64,000 nt of DNA from Oxytricha trifallax (taxonomy: Eukaryota; Ciliophora; Spirotrichea; Sporadotrichida; Oxytrichidae). How positions within the stretch are numbered: the stretch's first letter is position 1; the number at the start of each line of letters is the position of its first letter. Below the pieces are notes generated by a model. It was given only the letters and a program-made list of their open reading frames with translations. It was not told the DNA's origin and searched no databases. The position numbers were made by a program, and so were the translations under genes. Below, piece by piece: positions 1 to 12,533 of this stretch. The DNA lies in the NCBI GenBank assembly GCA_000711775.1, contig ARYC01017192.1, positions 1 through 64,000 on the forward strand. Direction: 5' to 3'.

Positions 1-537
1 GATTTTCTTATTTCTAATGCCTTATCTGTAATTAAACCAAGCAAAGTTAAGGCTTAATAGAAATCTTTTGTTAAAAGGACTCCTGTCCTGCTTGGTATAT
101 TATTCCAAAACGTTATTTAGTCAAAAAAGTTCACATAAAATTCTGGATAACTGCTTAACAGTGGTGAAATTAATGTAAAAATATAGAAACTTACAGGTGG
201 AGCAATCTTAAAACTTCCTTAAGAATAAATTCAAGAATATTTAGCTATCAATGTTGATGTTTGTTACATATAAAATGATGATGAACTTTGCAAATTCCTT
301 GAAGCTTACTTTTAAAGTTTTCGACTTGCCAGAATCAGGAATAAACCAGTTATGAATAATTAAGGAAGCGACACAAGCTATAATATTACAAGAAAATATA
401 AAGTTGATGAGTAATGAGGAGCTCTTAGAGGCAGTCAAAATTTTAATAGAGGCACTAAAAGAGACAATAAAATAAAAAGGCAAATCCTAGAAATTAAGCA
501 GCAATCCTTTTTTGAAGAAAAGAGAAGCTAAGCTCGC

Positions 538-2630
538 ATGTAAGAAATTAAAGGTTATAATCTATACTATAACGAGCAATTAAAGCATTGTCAAGTGGCT
601 AAGAAATTGAGGATGGATGTGGATGTTGCATATAAGACTATCGAATGTTTAAGTACGAGGTCAAGCATAAGATTCTTGATTTTGAACCCCAAAAGAAAGT
701 GGGTAGAAAAGAGGTTTGTGGGAACTAGCTCTTACTTGATTCTATCCAGGCCTACCTAGAACAGAACGGAATTTACGAAGTTACAGAATAGAAGCTTCAT
801 TATTATTTATTAAACCTGGCTCAAACAAAGCCAGAGTGTAAGCTACTTAAGCTACCTTGCGTTAACACACTTCAAAAGATTCTGTGAGATAAGTTAATTT
901 AAGATATGGGAAAACTCAGGCTGCTAATACAAAGTATAGAGATCCGAACTTCTATGAGAAGAGGCTCTGGATTAGCAGGTTGTTGGCTCAGTTCGTAAAT
1001 GAGGATGCAGTTATCATTTCAGTTGATAAGAGCAACTACCGATCGGACTCGATGACCTCAAATTAATGGAGCTTCAACATTAAAGATATGCATAGAGATT
1101 CTGCAAAATTACAGAAGCGATAAAAAAGGTTGCAAAATAATAGCATGATCCTCGCTAGCGATGACAAACTTTTGTATGGAAAAATACTCCTCAAAATGAA
1201 TCAAAGTTCTGATTCTTCAACTTCAAAATTCTCAGAGAGCTTACACCTGGAAAAAATCGAAAATGTTGGGGAATAATTAAAGAAGGTTTCAAATTCATTT
1301 GACTTAGGATTTTATAAAAATTGTAATAAAAAGGTTGGAAATATTAAAAGTGGAAAATTCGGAATGACTAAGTCAATTTCGTAAGCAATTAAAAATTCTG
1401 CAATAAAAAGCTTTATAGGACATAAGGGAAGATAAGGGTTTAAGAAATATCCTAAACGCCAAAGAATCATGTCAGCACTCCAATCTAAATTCATGGAGCG
1501 AAAGTTCTAAGGGGGTCAAAGTAGTCATAGAAAACCAGTAATTATAGTTAAAAAACCATTGAAAATACTAAGGTAAATATTAATGAATAATACTTTTAAG
1601 GAAATAAACTGAAACCACAAAAAAGCAACTTCAGACCCCTTCAATGAAAACTCAACTTGCATTTACAAAGGACCTCTCCCCATATTAGAGGTCCCTGAGA
1701 CCTCCAACTAGAAATTCAGCTTAACTAAAACTTTTCAGAGTTTCCGCATAAATAGTTCAGTGAAATCAGTAGGTCTAAAGACAATTCAGCTTCAAAAGTG
1801 AAGAGTGGTTTAACTACTATTCTCGATAAAATATCAAAAATAAAACTGGAATCTTCGAGGAAGAAGTCTGTTGACCTAGATGCCGAAACCAAGTTGGAAA
1901 GTCGGTTTGCGGTCACTCCTAGGAAATTAAAACTCTCAAGTAGCTTCCACAAAGACTCATCGAACCCTGGGTCAGAGCAGGGAAACTTGCAGAGTGAAAG
2001 GGGCTCTTACTAAAAGCTTTAACCCCAGCTATTTATAGACCCTCACTTGAAAAGCATTAAGGAATACTAGAGCGAGATGAAGCAGAACCTGGGACACTAT
2101 GGGATGAAAGTGAGAGAGTTGTCAATTAAGAAAAGCTCAACTAAGAGATAGCAATTCTCAATGTCTTATATTGCTGCAATTTCCTAGGATAGAATTATCT
2201 CCAGTCAAGTGATAGAAGGAGCTTTTGACTCAGTTCTCTTTGAAAACTTCATCTACCATACCATACGCAGTGTAAAAACTGACAAAGAACTACACTCGAA
2301 GAAAGTGGCCCTGCTGATGGACAACGCAGTCATTCATAAATATTCAGAGATGTTAGCCACAGCCAGAAAGTTCAAAGTGAATGTGCTCTTCAACGCCGAA
2401 TACTCGCCTTGGCTCAATCCAATTGAGCAGTTATTCTCCTTTACAAAGAAGGAGATGAAGATGGACACTATTCAGAACAAGTAAGTTTAAATGGGCTTTA
2501 CACTTTTAGGCAGCAATTGGTGAAGAGGGTTGCGGAAATCGTTCAGAATTTAAGAAAAGAAGACATCCAGGGGATGTGGGCATTCAGTATCAAGAAGTGG
2601 ATTCACACTCTTCGGTTCGGTTTTGTGTGA
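538..2630 (+). pseudogene. IS630/Tc1/mariner-type DDE transposase, decayed or oddly split
   Basis: The DDE transposase fold is readable with TAA/TAG as Gln. A helix-turn-helix-like segment (CQVAKKLRMDVDVAYKTIE) lies near 590-640, a first acidic site in ISVDKSNYRSD near 1020, a second Asp in LLMDNAVIHK near 2310, and Glu in SPWLNPIEQLF near 2420. The last two are 34 residues apart (DD34E). Introns of 20 nt (884-903), 28 nt (1573-1600) and 29 nt (2481-2509) keep phase. The frame breaks near 640 and again near 1700, so decay or unresolved excised segments are likely. The stretch between the first and second acidic residues is about 350 codons, far longer than in ordinary family members, and rich in Lys/Ser. 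Base composition is visibly less AT-rich than the flanks. No terminal repeats were found, but the left end may lie outside the window. Family call is secure; whether it is functional is not. Confidence 0.78.
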
Positions 2631-3365
2631 TGATGTTTGTTTCATAGCTGAAGTAGTGTATAAAACCTGTTTCCCTTTACAATTTCCCCTGGCATGTCAG
2701 TTTTAAATTCATCGCAGATTATTATAATTAATAACACTATTTATATTTTACTTAAAAATGTCCTAATTCACTCTTTACAACACTCAATTCTAAAATACTG
2801 CTTCTATTTCACATTTGCACTCTTAAAATGGCCACTTCCTTCGCGATTCTACTTAGTTGCATTTGCCTTTATATTATCGCAATTATGCATGCGTGCCATA
2901 TTTTGGCAAAACTTCCAAATTCTAATGGAGTTACCCTACTTTCAAGCCCCTTTTCGGTAAATGAGAGAGGTTTTTATGAAAAAGTCCCTATTTTGGCCTA
3001 AACTACGCAAATCTCTGAAATCGCTAATTTCGCAAATGTCCCAACTTCCCTAATTATAAAGACCCCTAAATTTGAGATGTATCAATTTTTACAAATACAT
3101 ATATAATTTTGACCAGCCCCCTAAATTTTTTGACCAACTACTAATAAAAAAATGACACATGGCAACAAAAACACAGGGGTTTTGAAATTGAGGGGATTTG
3201 GGGTTTACGCATTTTACCATTGGTCTAATTATATTATTTATTTAATTTTAATTTTATTTTCACAATTTCCTGATTCAATTCTATTTTAGCAATAATAATT
3301 CTCTTCAAAATCAAATATTATGTTATATTGTTTATACTATAAAATGTTAATATACACCTTTAAAT
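2631..3365. other. Non-coding interval with G-rich tracts
   Basis: No supported gene. A plus-strand open frame at 2694-2960 gives a hydrophobic, low-information peptide and is not convincing. Around 3174-3208 there are runs such as AGGGGTTTTG and GATTTGGGGTTTACG, loosely reminiscent of spirotrich G4T4 telomere repeats but not a regular array. Homology between the two ankyrin paralogues stops at the right edge of this interval. Confidence 0.5.
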
Positions 3366-6300
3366 TAACTTACTGAACTTTGTCTTAAATATATTGCTTA
3401 ATGAAGTGCATCAAAATTGAATTACCCTCGAAAGTTACACCATTTAAATACTCTTCCTTTATATTCAATAAATTATAATAATGATTAATAAGGGGGGTTT
3501 TGCCCTAAAATTATATAAGATTTCAAGGGGAAATTTAAGTCAACGTTGAAAGATTTGCCCTCATAAATTATTTAATTTATGTCAAACATCTTTCAAATAT
3601 TCTTGTTTTATCTAGAATTTATTTTCATTACTTTTCAAAAATAATTTATAAAAAACCATTCATTTCCATACCGTCAAATACAATTATTTTTTTAAAAATG
3701 CATAATTTTGTTAGATATTATAGAAAAAATCATGAAATTGCCGAGGAGGATAAAAAACCGCTTAGAGGGATATACTTCAGCTCTCTCTCCGATTATAATT
3801 AAAAAATAAATTTAATATTGGATCTCTAGAGTTTATCAAACAACTCTGTGCTGGCTAATTGGAAAGACTTGAATCTAATTAAGAAATCAGGATTATTTTC
3901 AAAATCAATTTGATCTATAACTAGAGGGAGCAAGTATAGTCTATTTGAAGTAAGGACAAGTTCTAATATAGAAACTCCGTTTTTGTCAATATGGTCAATC
4001 TTACAGTTATGAGATCTTATTAGATAATTCATTATTTTCAAATGCAATTATTACTCATACTATAATCTTTTATGAAGATTCATAGTTTAAGTATCATCTA
4101 ATGCCAATTTCTCTGATAAAATTGGTAGAGGTGCTTCTAAAGCATAGAAAAGTGGAGTTCTACCATTCAAATCTTCATAATGAGGATTGGCGTTCTTTTC
4201 TTCTATTAAAAACTTGGGTGGGGAAATTTCCTGCACTCGAGGAAGTTTCTGTACTTTTTATAAATGTAAAATTCAATAAATCTTGCATAAATTTAAATTT
4301 CAATACATCATTTAAGTTGTTCAAGAAAATAGTAATCAAGTGTGTTAATAAAAGAAATGAAAAAAACATAAAAAAAAATTATAATTGGATAATATGTTGT
4401 TAGTGGTAGTACAATAATTACATATGGTTAGATTGGTAAGAAGTTTCTTAAAATAATTGATAATATAATTGAGCTGTTATTCATTTACAAAGTATATTAT
4501 AACAATGAAATTAGTCCTGATGTCGGTTGATAGTTGTTATGAAGATTAATAAAATAAATATTTAACGCCAGAGGAAATCCTCCCTCCCCAAAAACTTTAT
4601 GTAAGTTAATACTTCTTCAGAAATAGTTTATAACGAGAATGTAAGTAGATTTCTGCCTTGATCGTCAATACCATTAATATCAATGCCTTCAACATTCAAC
4701 AACTCATTTACTACACTTTAATGATTTTTAAGCATTGCTATCATAAGAGGTGTATATCCCCATTCATTTTAAAAATTAATATTTGCTCCTGCACCAGCTT
4801 TCAGAAGCAATTTTACACAATCAATCCAACCATAAGCACATGCAAAGTGCAGTGGGAGATTTTTTGAGTTATCTGGATAATTATAATATGACAAATTTTG
4901 AAGCAAGAATGCTGCAATTTTAAGATGTCCATTTCTAACTGCATAGGTTAGTGCATTTCTTTAGAATCTATCTTCTTGATTTACATCTGCTCCTTAAGTT
5001 TGAATAAGATACTTCACAGTTTCTAATTGCCCATATTATACTGCATACATTAATGGAGTTAACTTGTCTTATCCTCCTTAAACACCAACATACTATTTGT
5101 CATTCTTGCAAAGTACATATATGCAATCATTAAATCCAAGTTTAGCTGCGAGATGAATAGGATATTAACTATCAACATCTTTATATCGTATAAAGGGAAA
5201 TTGTATGAAAAATGATCAATTTTTTATAATAAATTTTAAATTGTAATTTAAATATGCCATAAATATTAATTTAGTGATTAAATTGATTGATCTAAATTAA
5301 TAAGCATAAAAATTAATTATTGTCTAAGTTCGTTTCATTAATTCTTACTTTTTTAATTTGTTTATAATTTAAAATCATACAATTTAATTATTTTTAAAAT
5401 TCCTTGAAATATAAGTATTTATAAAGTTTTAACCAATGTTTTATTCAAATTTAAGACATTATTTCGATTTCTGTAATTTAAAGCCCAATATCCTTCTGAA
5501 TTAATTGGCAATAAATTTGAATTAATTTAATAATAAAATGCATCTAAAAGAGGTTTAAAATATTAGTAAGTTCAAATAATAATATTCGAAGTTTGATGTT
5601 AGTCTAATAATAATGATAAAATCTAAATTTATATGATATTTTTGATGAAATAAATATTGAATTACCCTTTGTTGTTCAATAAATTAACTTTATTAAGTTT
5701 TACGGTAGATTACCTAAAAGTTAAAGAGAAAAAAACTTTTTTTTTTCAAGAAGAATAGCCCTCGATATTATAAGTAGAACCAAATTTACTTCAAATTTAT
5801 AATCAAACACTAATTTTAAAATAAAATTTCTCTTTTTATAATAAAAGTATTTATTTTTATTTCAAGGTTTAACTTCTTAAAACTTATGGCATGTTATTTT
5901 ACTTTTCCTTTATATAAATTTAATGGTAAAAAAGTTTTGTAAGTTTTTTTGTCCCTTATTTCGAATTCATGAACATAAAATTCTTAACAAGAAAAGAAGA
6001 TATGGTCAGCTATTTAAATTGCACGTAGTTTGGAGAATTAATGTGGTCTATGTATCTTTACAATAACTTAAAGCCTGAATAATTATTTATCTTTACTTTT
6101 AATTTTTGGATATTACACATTATATTAATTTGAGTTATAAGAGACTACACTTCTTTAAAGATTGAAATACAAAATGCTCTCCAAGTTTTCTTTATCCATT
6201 TGAAATTATAATTTTAAATTCTAAGGAACTAAATAAATGTATGCGTATTATCAGAAATTTTAAATGAGGACTAATCTTCAAGGAAGATTGACTTTAGCAG

Positions 6301-9300
6301 TAGAGAGATTGAAGAAATTAATCGAGCAAAATTTGAATTATATTCTGATTAATAAATGTCTTAATTCAAAAAATAAACAAGATAAAAAATGGCTATAGAA
6401 ATATTAACTTTAAAAGATAAATAAAAGGTATCAAGAACTACCACATGAAAATATATAATGAATGCGAAAATATTTTTAAAATAGATTATTATACTAAAAT
6501 TTAATCCCTGATAAAATGCTGATGGACGCGTTTTTATATACATTTAACAATTAAAAAATTGAATAACTTTACATAAAGAACTTCGGGGTTATGAATAGTA
6601 GATCGAATCTTAATCATTTTAAAGAATTACTTGGATATTTTTTGGTCTATTGCACTTAATCGCAATAAATATAGGAGTTTCTTTTTCAATGTTTGCAAAA
6701 TTTACATTCATGTTTTTAGCTAACAACAACTCCAAAGGTTCCGTGCTTTCACAAGCAGCTGCATAATGTATGCATTAGTTTTAGTATTTATCAGTTAAAC
6801 ACAAATTCCTTATGCAAGGTTGTATTTCTAAAATAGAATTAATTATTTAAAATTACATTTAAATAATTATATGAGTTTGTAAAAGAGCGAAGATATTTTA
6901 TTAATTAGCCGTACTTAATAATATGTGATGCTTCTAGATTAAAATCATATCTTTGCAATTAATTTTAATTAGATGCTTCAAATTTCGATGAATTTATATT
7001 CTCAAATTTATTAAATTAATCTCACTCTCTAAATTAGTTTGATAAATATCTCAAGTTGTAAAATCAAACATTTTTTTAATTCTTTCAAAAAATGAAGTAA
7101 AATTTGGCAAACTTAAATACTACTAATTTTGATTTCCTTTTATTTATCAATTATTTTGCCAAAATATATTTTATTTTTGGAACATCATATATAAGATTTT
7201 TTTAAGGATATTTATGTTTGGGTTCAAGGCTGCTGCATGCATTGGATAGATACCAATTAACCCATCAGATTACTTAAATAGTAAACTTTTTTTATACTTT
7301 TTTGGAATACTTGATTGCTTTGAAAGTATTGCATAGTGAGTAAGTTTATTGACATAGTGATCAGGATCATCAATGATCGATTAAATAATTTTCTCGGCTA
7401 TCTCTAGCTTTCCATGGATAAGAAGCTTTTAGACAATTTAATATTTTACAAAATCATGCATGATATCTTCTAATGACATAAGCTTCTCAAAATGCTCATA
7501 TTTTATATTTGGCATAATCATTAATCTTTAAATGAAATACTAATTTTGCAAGTATTGTCTGAATGAGGGTTCCTCAACTTTTTACTCTTGTAAGAATCAT
7601 TTAATAGAGAAATTTATATTTCATTTTATCATTTATTTATTTTGAATGCTTCGTTACCTGCCCTATTACCCCTTGCCGTTTATACTTTATTAATCTCAAC
7701 TCCATAAGTTCTCTAACTGACTTATCCAGTATCAAATTCTTTCAGTCTTACAGCAGGTGGTAAAACTCTTGGATTTTTTTTATTATCCATGTCATACTGC
7801 ATCAAAATATCAAATGATTCCATGTCATCATTATAAAATACCCATTCCATAGGTGTCCATTTCAACTCGGGTGACCAAGTTAATAATATAAACCTCGAAG
7901 TCCTTTCATAATTTATATAAATTAAATTCATAAGTCTTTCATAAGGTCAGCGACTTATGATTGATCAACAACAATATAAAGATTATTTCATAAAATTAGG
8001 AAGTTTTATGGTTAATCCTTAATATAAAAATCAAAATTGTTTCTTCATTAACTCTATATCTTCAAGCAAAGGTACTTAAATATGGCCGAGTTACACTTAA
8101 ATTTTCTATAACAATCTTGTTAAAAAGAAAATTAAATTTTCAAGTCAATTGTTATTTATTTTACTTGTCAGTTTAAATATAAGTTTACACAGAAATGTAA
8201 AATTTAATAAACATATTAATCTTACAATTTCAATAATCTCTTAACATTAAAGCTAAAATTAATGGTAAATAATTTTAATAAATATGATGAAATTAAAAAT
8301 TATATAATAATATCTAATTTAAGAAATTAATTTAAAGAATCTTATATTAGATAAAACAGTTTTTACGCTTAAATAAAAAAAATATTTTATTTGTTTTATT
8401 AAAGCAATATAATTCATGAGATTAATATTAATAATAAATAATTTTTTAATTTAGTTGTTGACATAATGTTTTATTCCCACTATTTTATTTTAACAGCATA
8501 ATTAAAATACATTGTTTGGATATTTAATTTGAATACTGTGCTTATCTATTTGGTGCTTTCAATACATTTCCTTAGTAAATCATGATTTTTAGTAATCACA
8601 GCTCTAAATACATTTCTGTTTGTGCAATTCACACAGCACTCTGTGTTAAGTAAATGTTTGGCTGATGAGTATTTGTAATCTTCTTCGATTTTGTCTGGAT
8701 CAAACAATTCAGGCTAAGTGACTTATACCAAATATTCAGGAGGGATTTCCTGTTATTTTTTGGCTTTATACTTTGGCATAGATGGCTTGGAATTTTAAGG
8801 AAATGCACTTTTTAAAAACTATTCAGTATTGATAGTTTCTTTAATTTAGTTTTCTACAGTAGTTGATTTTTATTCTTCGGGAAGCAAGAATATTTTAAAT
8901 AATAATTTTTTCCATATTTTTAAAAGTTACAATTTCTGAATATCACAAATATATCTTTATTGTATATTTACTGAATATTTATTTGCATAAATGGATAAAC
9001 AATAAAATATGATAAATTTTCCGTACAGCATAAAATAATAATTATAATATTATGATAAATTAAACAGTAAAATATATGTAATTTTATATAACTTTTAACT
9101 AGTTGTTTTTAAATTTATAATGTTTTTTATACACCTAGTTTAAACTTAAAAAACTGTAGATAACATTCAATGAATTATATTTTAAGAAACTAATACTATT
9201 AAGTTAAGATAAGAAGAATAAAAAAATTATTAATAAAAAAAAGATTAATTAAAATAACGATTCAAATAATATTACATCTTTATTTCTAGTTAATTTATCA

Positions 9301-10134
9301 TATTTTATATCCCTTTATTTTAATAAATATGCAGTAATATAAAATGAAGTTACGCATACTTTATTAAGAAATTATAGCATTTTAAAAATTTGAAAAAGAA
9401 TTATTATTTGAAATATTCTTGGCCCTTAAAGAGCACTACCCTAATCTTCCTAGTTTCAACTGTCTTTTGTAATTGGTTGCTGCCTTACTCTCTTCTTTCC
9501 AACTATGACCTCTTTTTATTCTCCCTCTTTCAATTTATCATTCGTTTCTTAATTGTTTTTCTGAGCTTTTGTTTATTTTACTATCTTTTCCTAAGAAATT
9601 TAATTAGCAACCTTTTAAGATGGCTTAGGGAAAATTTGTTTCTAATCTATCACTTTTTTATTAGATAATTCCTTTTCTTTCACTAATTTATTTTATATCG
9701 GAGTCGCATCATCAATTTTTTCAACTGATTAATTAGAATTTTTATTTGTACTTTCAGTTGATTTATTAGGTTTCTAGGATTTTTAATTTGCCTTAGCATC
9801 TTTTTCATAGGATTTATCAATGGTTTTTACATCCCTCTTCTTTGCTATTGCTTTAGTCTTAATGCCCTTATCACTTTCAAGCTAAATCTTTGACTTTGAA
9901 TTGGCAGGTTATTTTTTCTCTACAACTGCTTGATTCTGATCGGAAATCTGCTCAGTAATAATTTTCTCTTTATCTGTAATTTTAACCTAATCTTTAGATT
10001 TGGGGTGATTATCTTTGGTAGGACTATAAAAGCAGCTGTAAAAATATATAAATATTACTTTTAATCAACTTTCTTTGCAAGTTTAGCTACTGCTTTAGTT
10101 GGCTAAGGTTTGTTTGGTAAATTTCTAGTTTTCA
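3366..10134 (-). CDS. Ankyrin-repeat protein, copy A (probably lacking its last exons)
   Basis: Paralogue of the gene at 19,145-24,321; I do not recognise a named family. It starts at 10,134 with a Lys/Gln/Ser-rich, low-complexity N terminus (9,390-10,134). A conserved exon with a CCVNCTNRNVFRAV motif follows (about 8,540-8,920), then an exon with LTWSPELKWTPMEWVFYN (about 7,700-7,900). Ankyrin repeats follow between about 7,600 and 3,830, including HYAAA- and GYTPLM-type helices and a conserved segment LYLLPLVIDQIDFENNPDF near 3,900. Exons are separated by unusually long AT-rich gaps, for example 5,220-6,600. A MITE-like element sits inside one ankyrin exon at 4,216-4,589. Similarity to copy B stops at 3,366, at a GTAAG donor, and copy B's last exons are not found further on. 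It may be a pseudogene, or its remaining pieces may lie elsewhere. Exon borders are approximate. Confidence 0.68.
4216..4589. mobile_element. MITE-like insertion with 8-bp target duplication
   Basis: Comparison with copy B shows a clean 374-bp insertion in copy A. Copy B reads straight through CTATTAAAAACTTAATG (about 20,163), whereas copy A has AAAAACTT at both 4208-4215 and 4590-4597. The ends are imperfect G-rich inverted repeats: GGGTGGGGAAATTTCCT at the left, and the reverse complement of the right end reads GGGGAGGGAGGATTTCCT. No coding capacity. An 8-bp duplication resembles hAT-type elements, but the family is not established. The insertion breaks the ankyrin reading frame unless it is removed. 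Confidence 0.82.
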
Positions 10135-12533
10135 TTTTCTATTTTTTAGAATATGACAAGATATTACAAGTAAATTCTGTAATTTATTTAATTAATATTA
10201 TATATTCTATTAATAATGAGGTATTTATAGTTAGTTAATCGGTATTTTAATTACTTATCAGATAATGTTAATAAGAAAATATGATTTGACTAGATTCATT
10301 AACTAGAATTTAAAACTTGAAAAATCTCCGTAATATCTTTCTTTGTAATTAAAATGAGATATCGTTAATAAAAGGGTTTCTGTTTAGTGATTGTTAGCAA
10401 ATTAAGACATAAAAATTGTAGTTGAAAGTTAATCTTCTTAAATAAAATTGAAATTAAAATCACTATCAAATATAAATTTAAATCAATTTTAAGTCAATTT
10501 TTAATTAAAAAAAATTTATCATTTAAGGTTTAGAAATTTCACATTATCAAAGATCATAAATTTAATTCAAAAATAAAATGGATTGTCTGAAAATGTAAAA
10601 ACAATATTATAATTATTGTAAGAAAATCGTAAATTTATTATCTATATTAAATTCTTTTTATATTCTAAAAATTGGTTTATACAGACTCATGAAGCTCCAT
10701 TTAATTAAATTAAAAAATATTTGTAAGAAGAATAAAATCTAATTATTTATAAATTGTTTTATTCCAATTTTATCTAATGATGCTTCTCTTTTAAAAGAAT
10801 TTATAATGTATTTTAGTTCATCTATACCCACCAACTCCCATAATATATGTCCTTATCTCTTTCGATTTAAAATAACATTAGTATCAATTTATACATAACT
10901 TTTTTAATGCTTTCTGTAATTTTTATAATAATTATATTTTTTTAATGCCAATAGGTTAGTCCAATTCTTATTCATGCTTTTAAAGAGTAAATCAAAATAA
11001 AATTATATTAAAAATATAAATATTTTCTATAACAATAATGAATTCTATTGATTCAGCATAATATTTTAATTTAATCTTTATCCTTAAAATTCTTAATATT
11101 ATTTCAAAAACCATGAAATTACAACTTATACATTTTTTAATTTTCATTCAATATAAAAAAATATAATTTATTTGATATTATAATCAAAGTGAATCATAGA
11201 AAATAAATATAGTACAATATTAAACTTGCTTGAATAAATTTGTTTAATAAAATTCTTTTATTCATACTTTTATATAAAAATTATTTTTTCTTCACCATAT
11301 ACAATGAAAATTTTAAAATAAAATTCTTTTATATATTTTCATATTAGCTATGATGTTGAAAATCATTAAGAAAATTGAATTAGATTATGAACTGAATATA
11401 TTTAAATATTATAAGGGGTACTTTATTGGTATGCTTTGGGATAGATGGAGTTAGTATTGGCAAGATATTGAACAAATTTCAATAAAACCATCTGCTTAAT
11501 GCTTAGAAGATTAATTATTTTTATTAAAAATAATTATATCTTTCGTAAATTTTTTAGTTTTTAGATTAAATTATTTATAAATTTCATAATTAATATTAAT
11601 TTTTAATATTTATTAATTATCATAAATTGGCTTATGTACTAAAAATATTGTTTATCTCCCAAAACTATATATACAAAGGAATTAATAGACGAAAGAATTC
11701 TTTAAACAATTCAATTTAAAATCCATCTATAATTAATAGGGTATTATCTTCTATTTTTTATATATTATAGAAATAAAAATGCAAAATAAATTATAAATTC
11801 AATGTAGATTAACATTAAATAAATCACTTTTGATATAAACCGAATATTCCATTGTTTATCTTATAATTATCTAAACAATTAACTCATGAATACAAATAAT
11901 GATATTGAAATATTTCATGAATGCGAATTCATCCTTTTGTTTAAAATGAGATAATAAACAAGAAAGTCAAGTTTAAATTTTTAATATTGTAGTTTTTAAG
12001 ATATAATATCTGCATTATAGATGAATTTATGCTGAAAATGTGGTAAAGTTTTTAAAGAATAATTTATAATGATGAGACAATTTTCACGTTAAAGTAAATA
12101 TTATCATTAAAATTGAATAAATATTATAAAAATTTAAAAAATGATTTATTTATTACAATCATATTTTATCTGAATTTTTTATTTAAATTAGACAAATATG
12201 CATTTATTAATAGTTTTGTGACAATATTTATAGCACTTTCATCCTCATTTTTTGAAAGGTGAGGTCGAGACTAATGATAAAAATTTATTTAGAGACTTTT
12301 AGTCATAAAAAGCGTTCTATATGAAATAATAGGCTTTTTAAACTCAATCAAACCTTTTCGAACTGGGTAGTAGTGTGTATCTCACTAAAGTTAAGAAACA
12401 AGTTCTGAACTCAAAGAAATTAATTTATTTAAGATTAAATTTCTGTTTTAAACAGAGACTTCTTTATTTTTAAGTTAAAGAAAATTATAAAATTAATTGA
12501 TTTTATTAGAAAAAATATACTTGAAATATACAT
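10135..12533. other. AT-rich intergenic interval
   Basis: About 2.4 kb between the start of ankyrin copy A and the end of the PARP gene. It is extremely AT-rich with no open frame of credible composition, RNA gene or ordered repeat that I can support. Any regulatory sequence for copy A would lie at its left side, but no motif is evident. Confidence 0.5.

Noticed and set aside
3472..3799. A second insertion in ankyrin copy A with ATTATAAT at both borders
   Set aside because: The repeat is low-complexity AT sequence inside an intron, and the ends are not inverted repeats; chance cannot be excluded.
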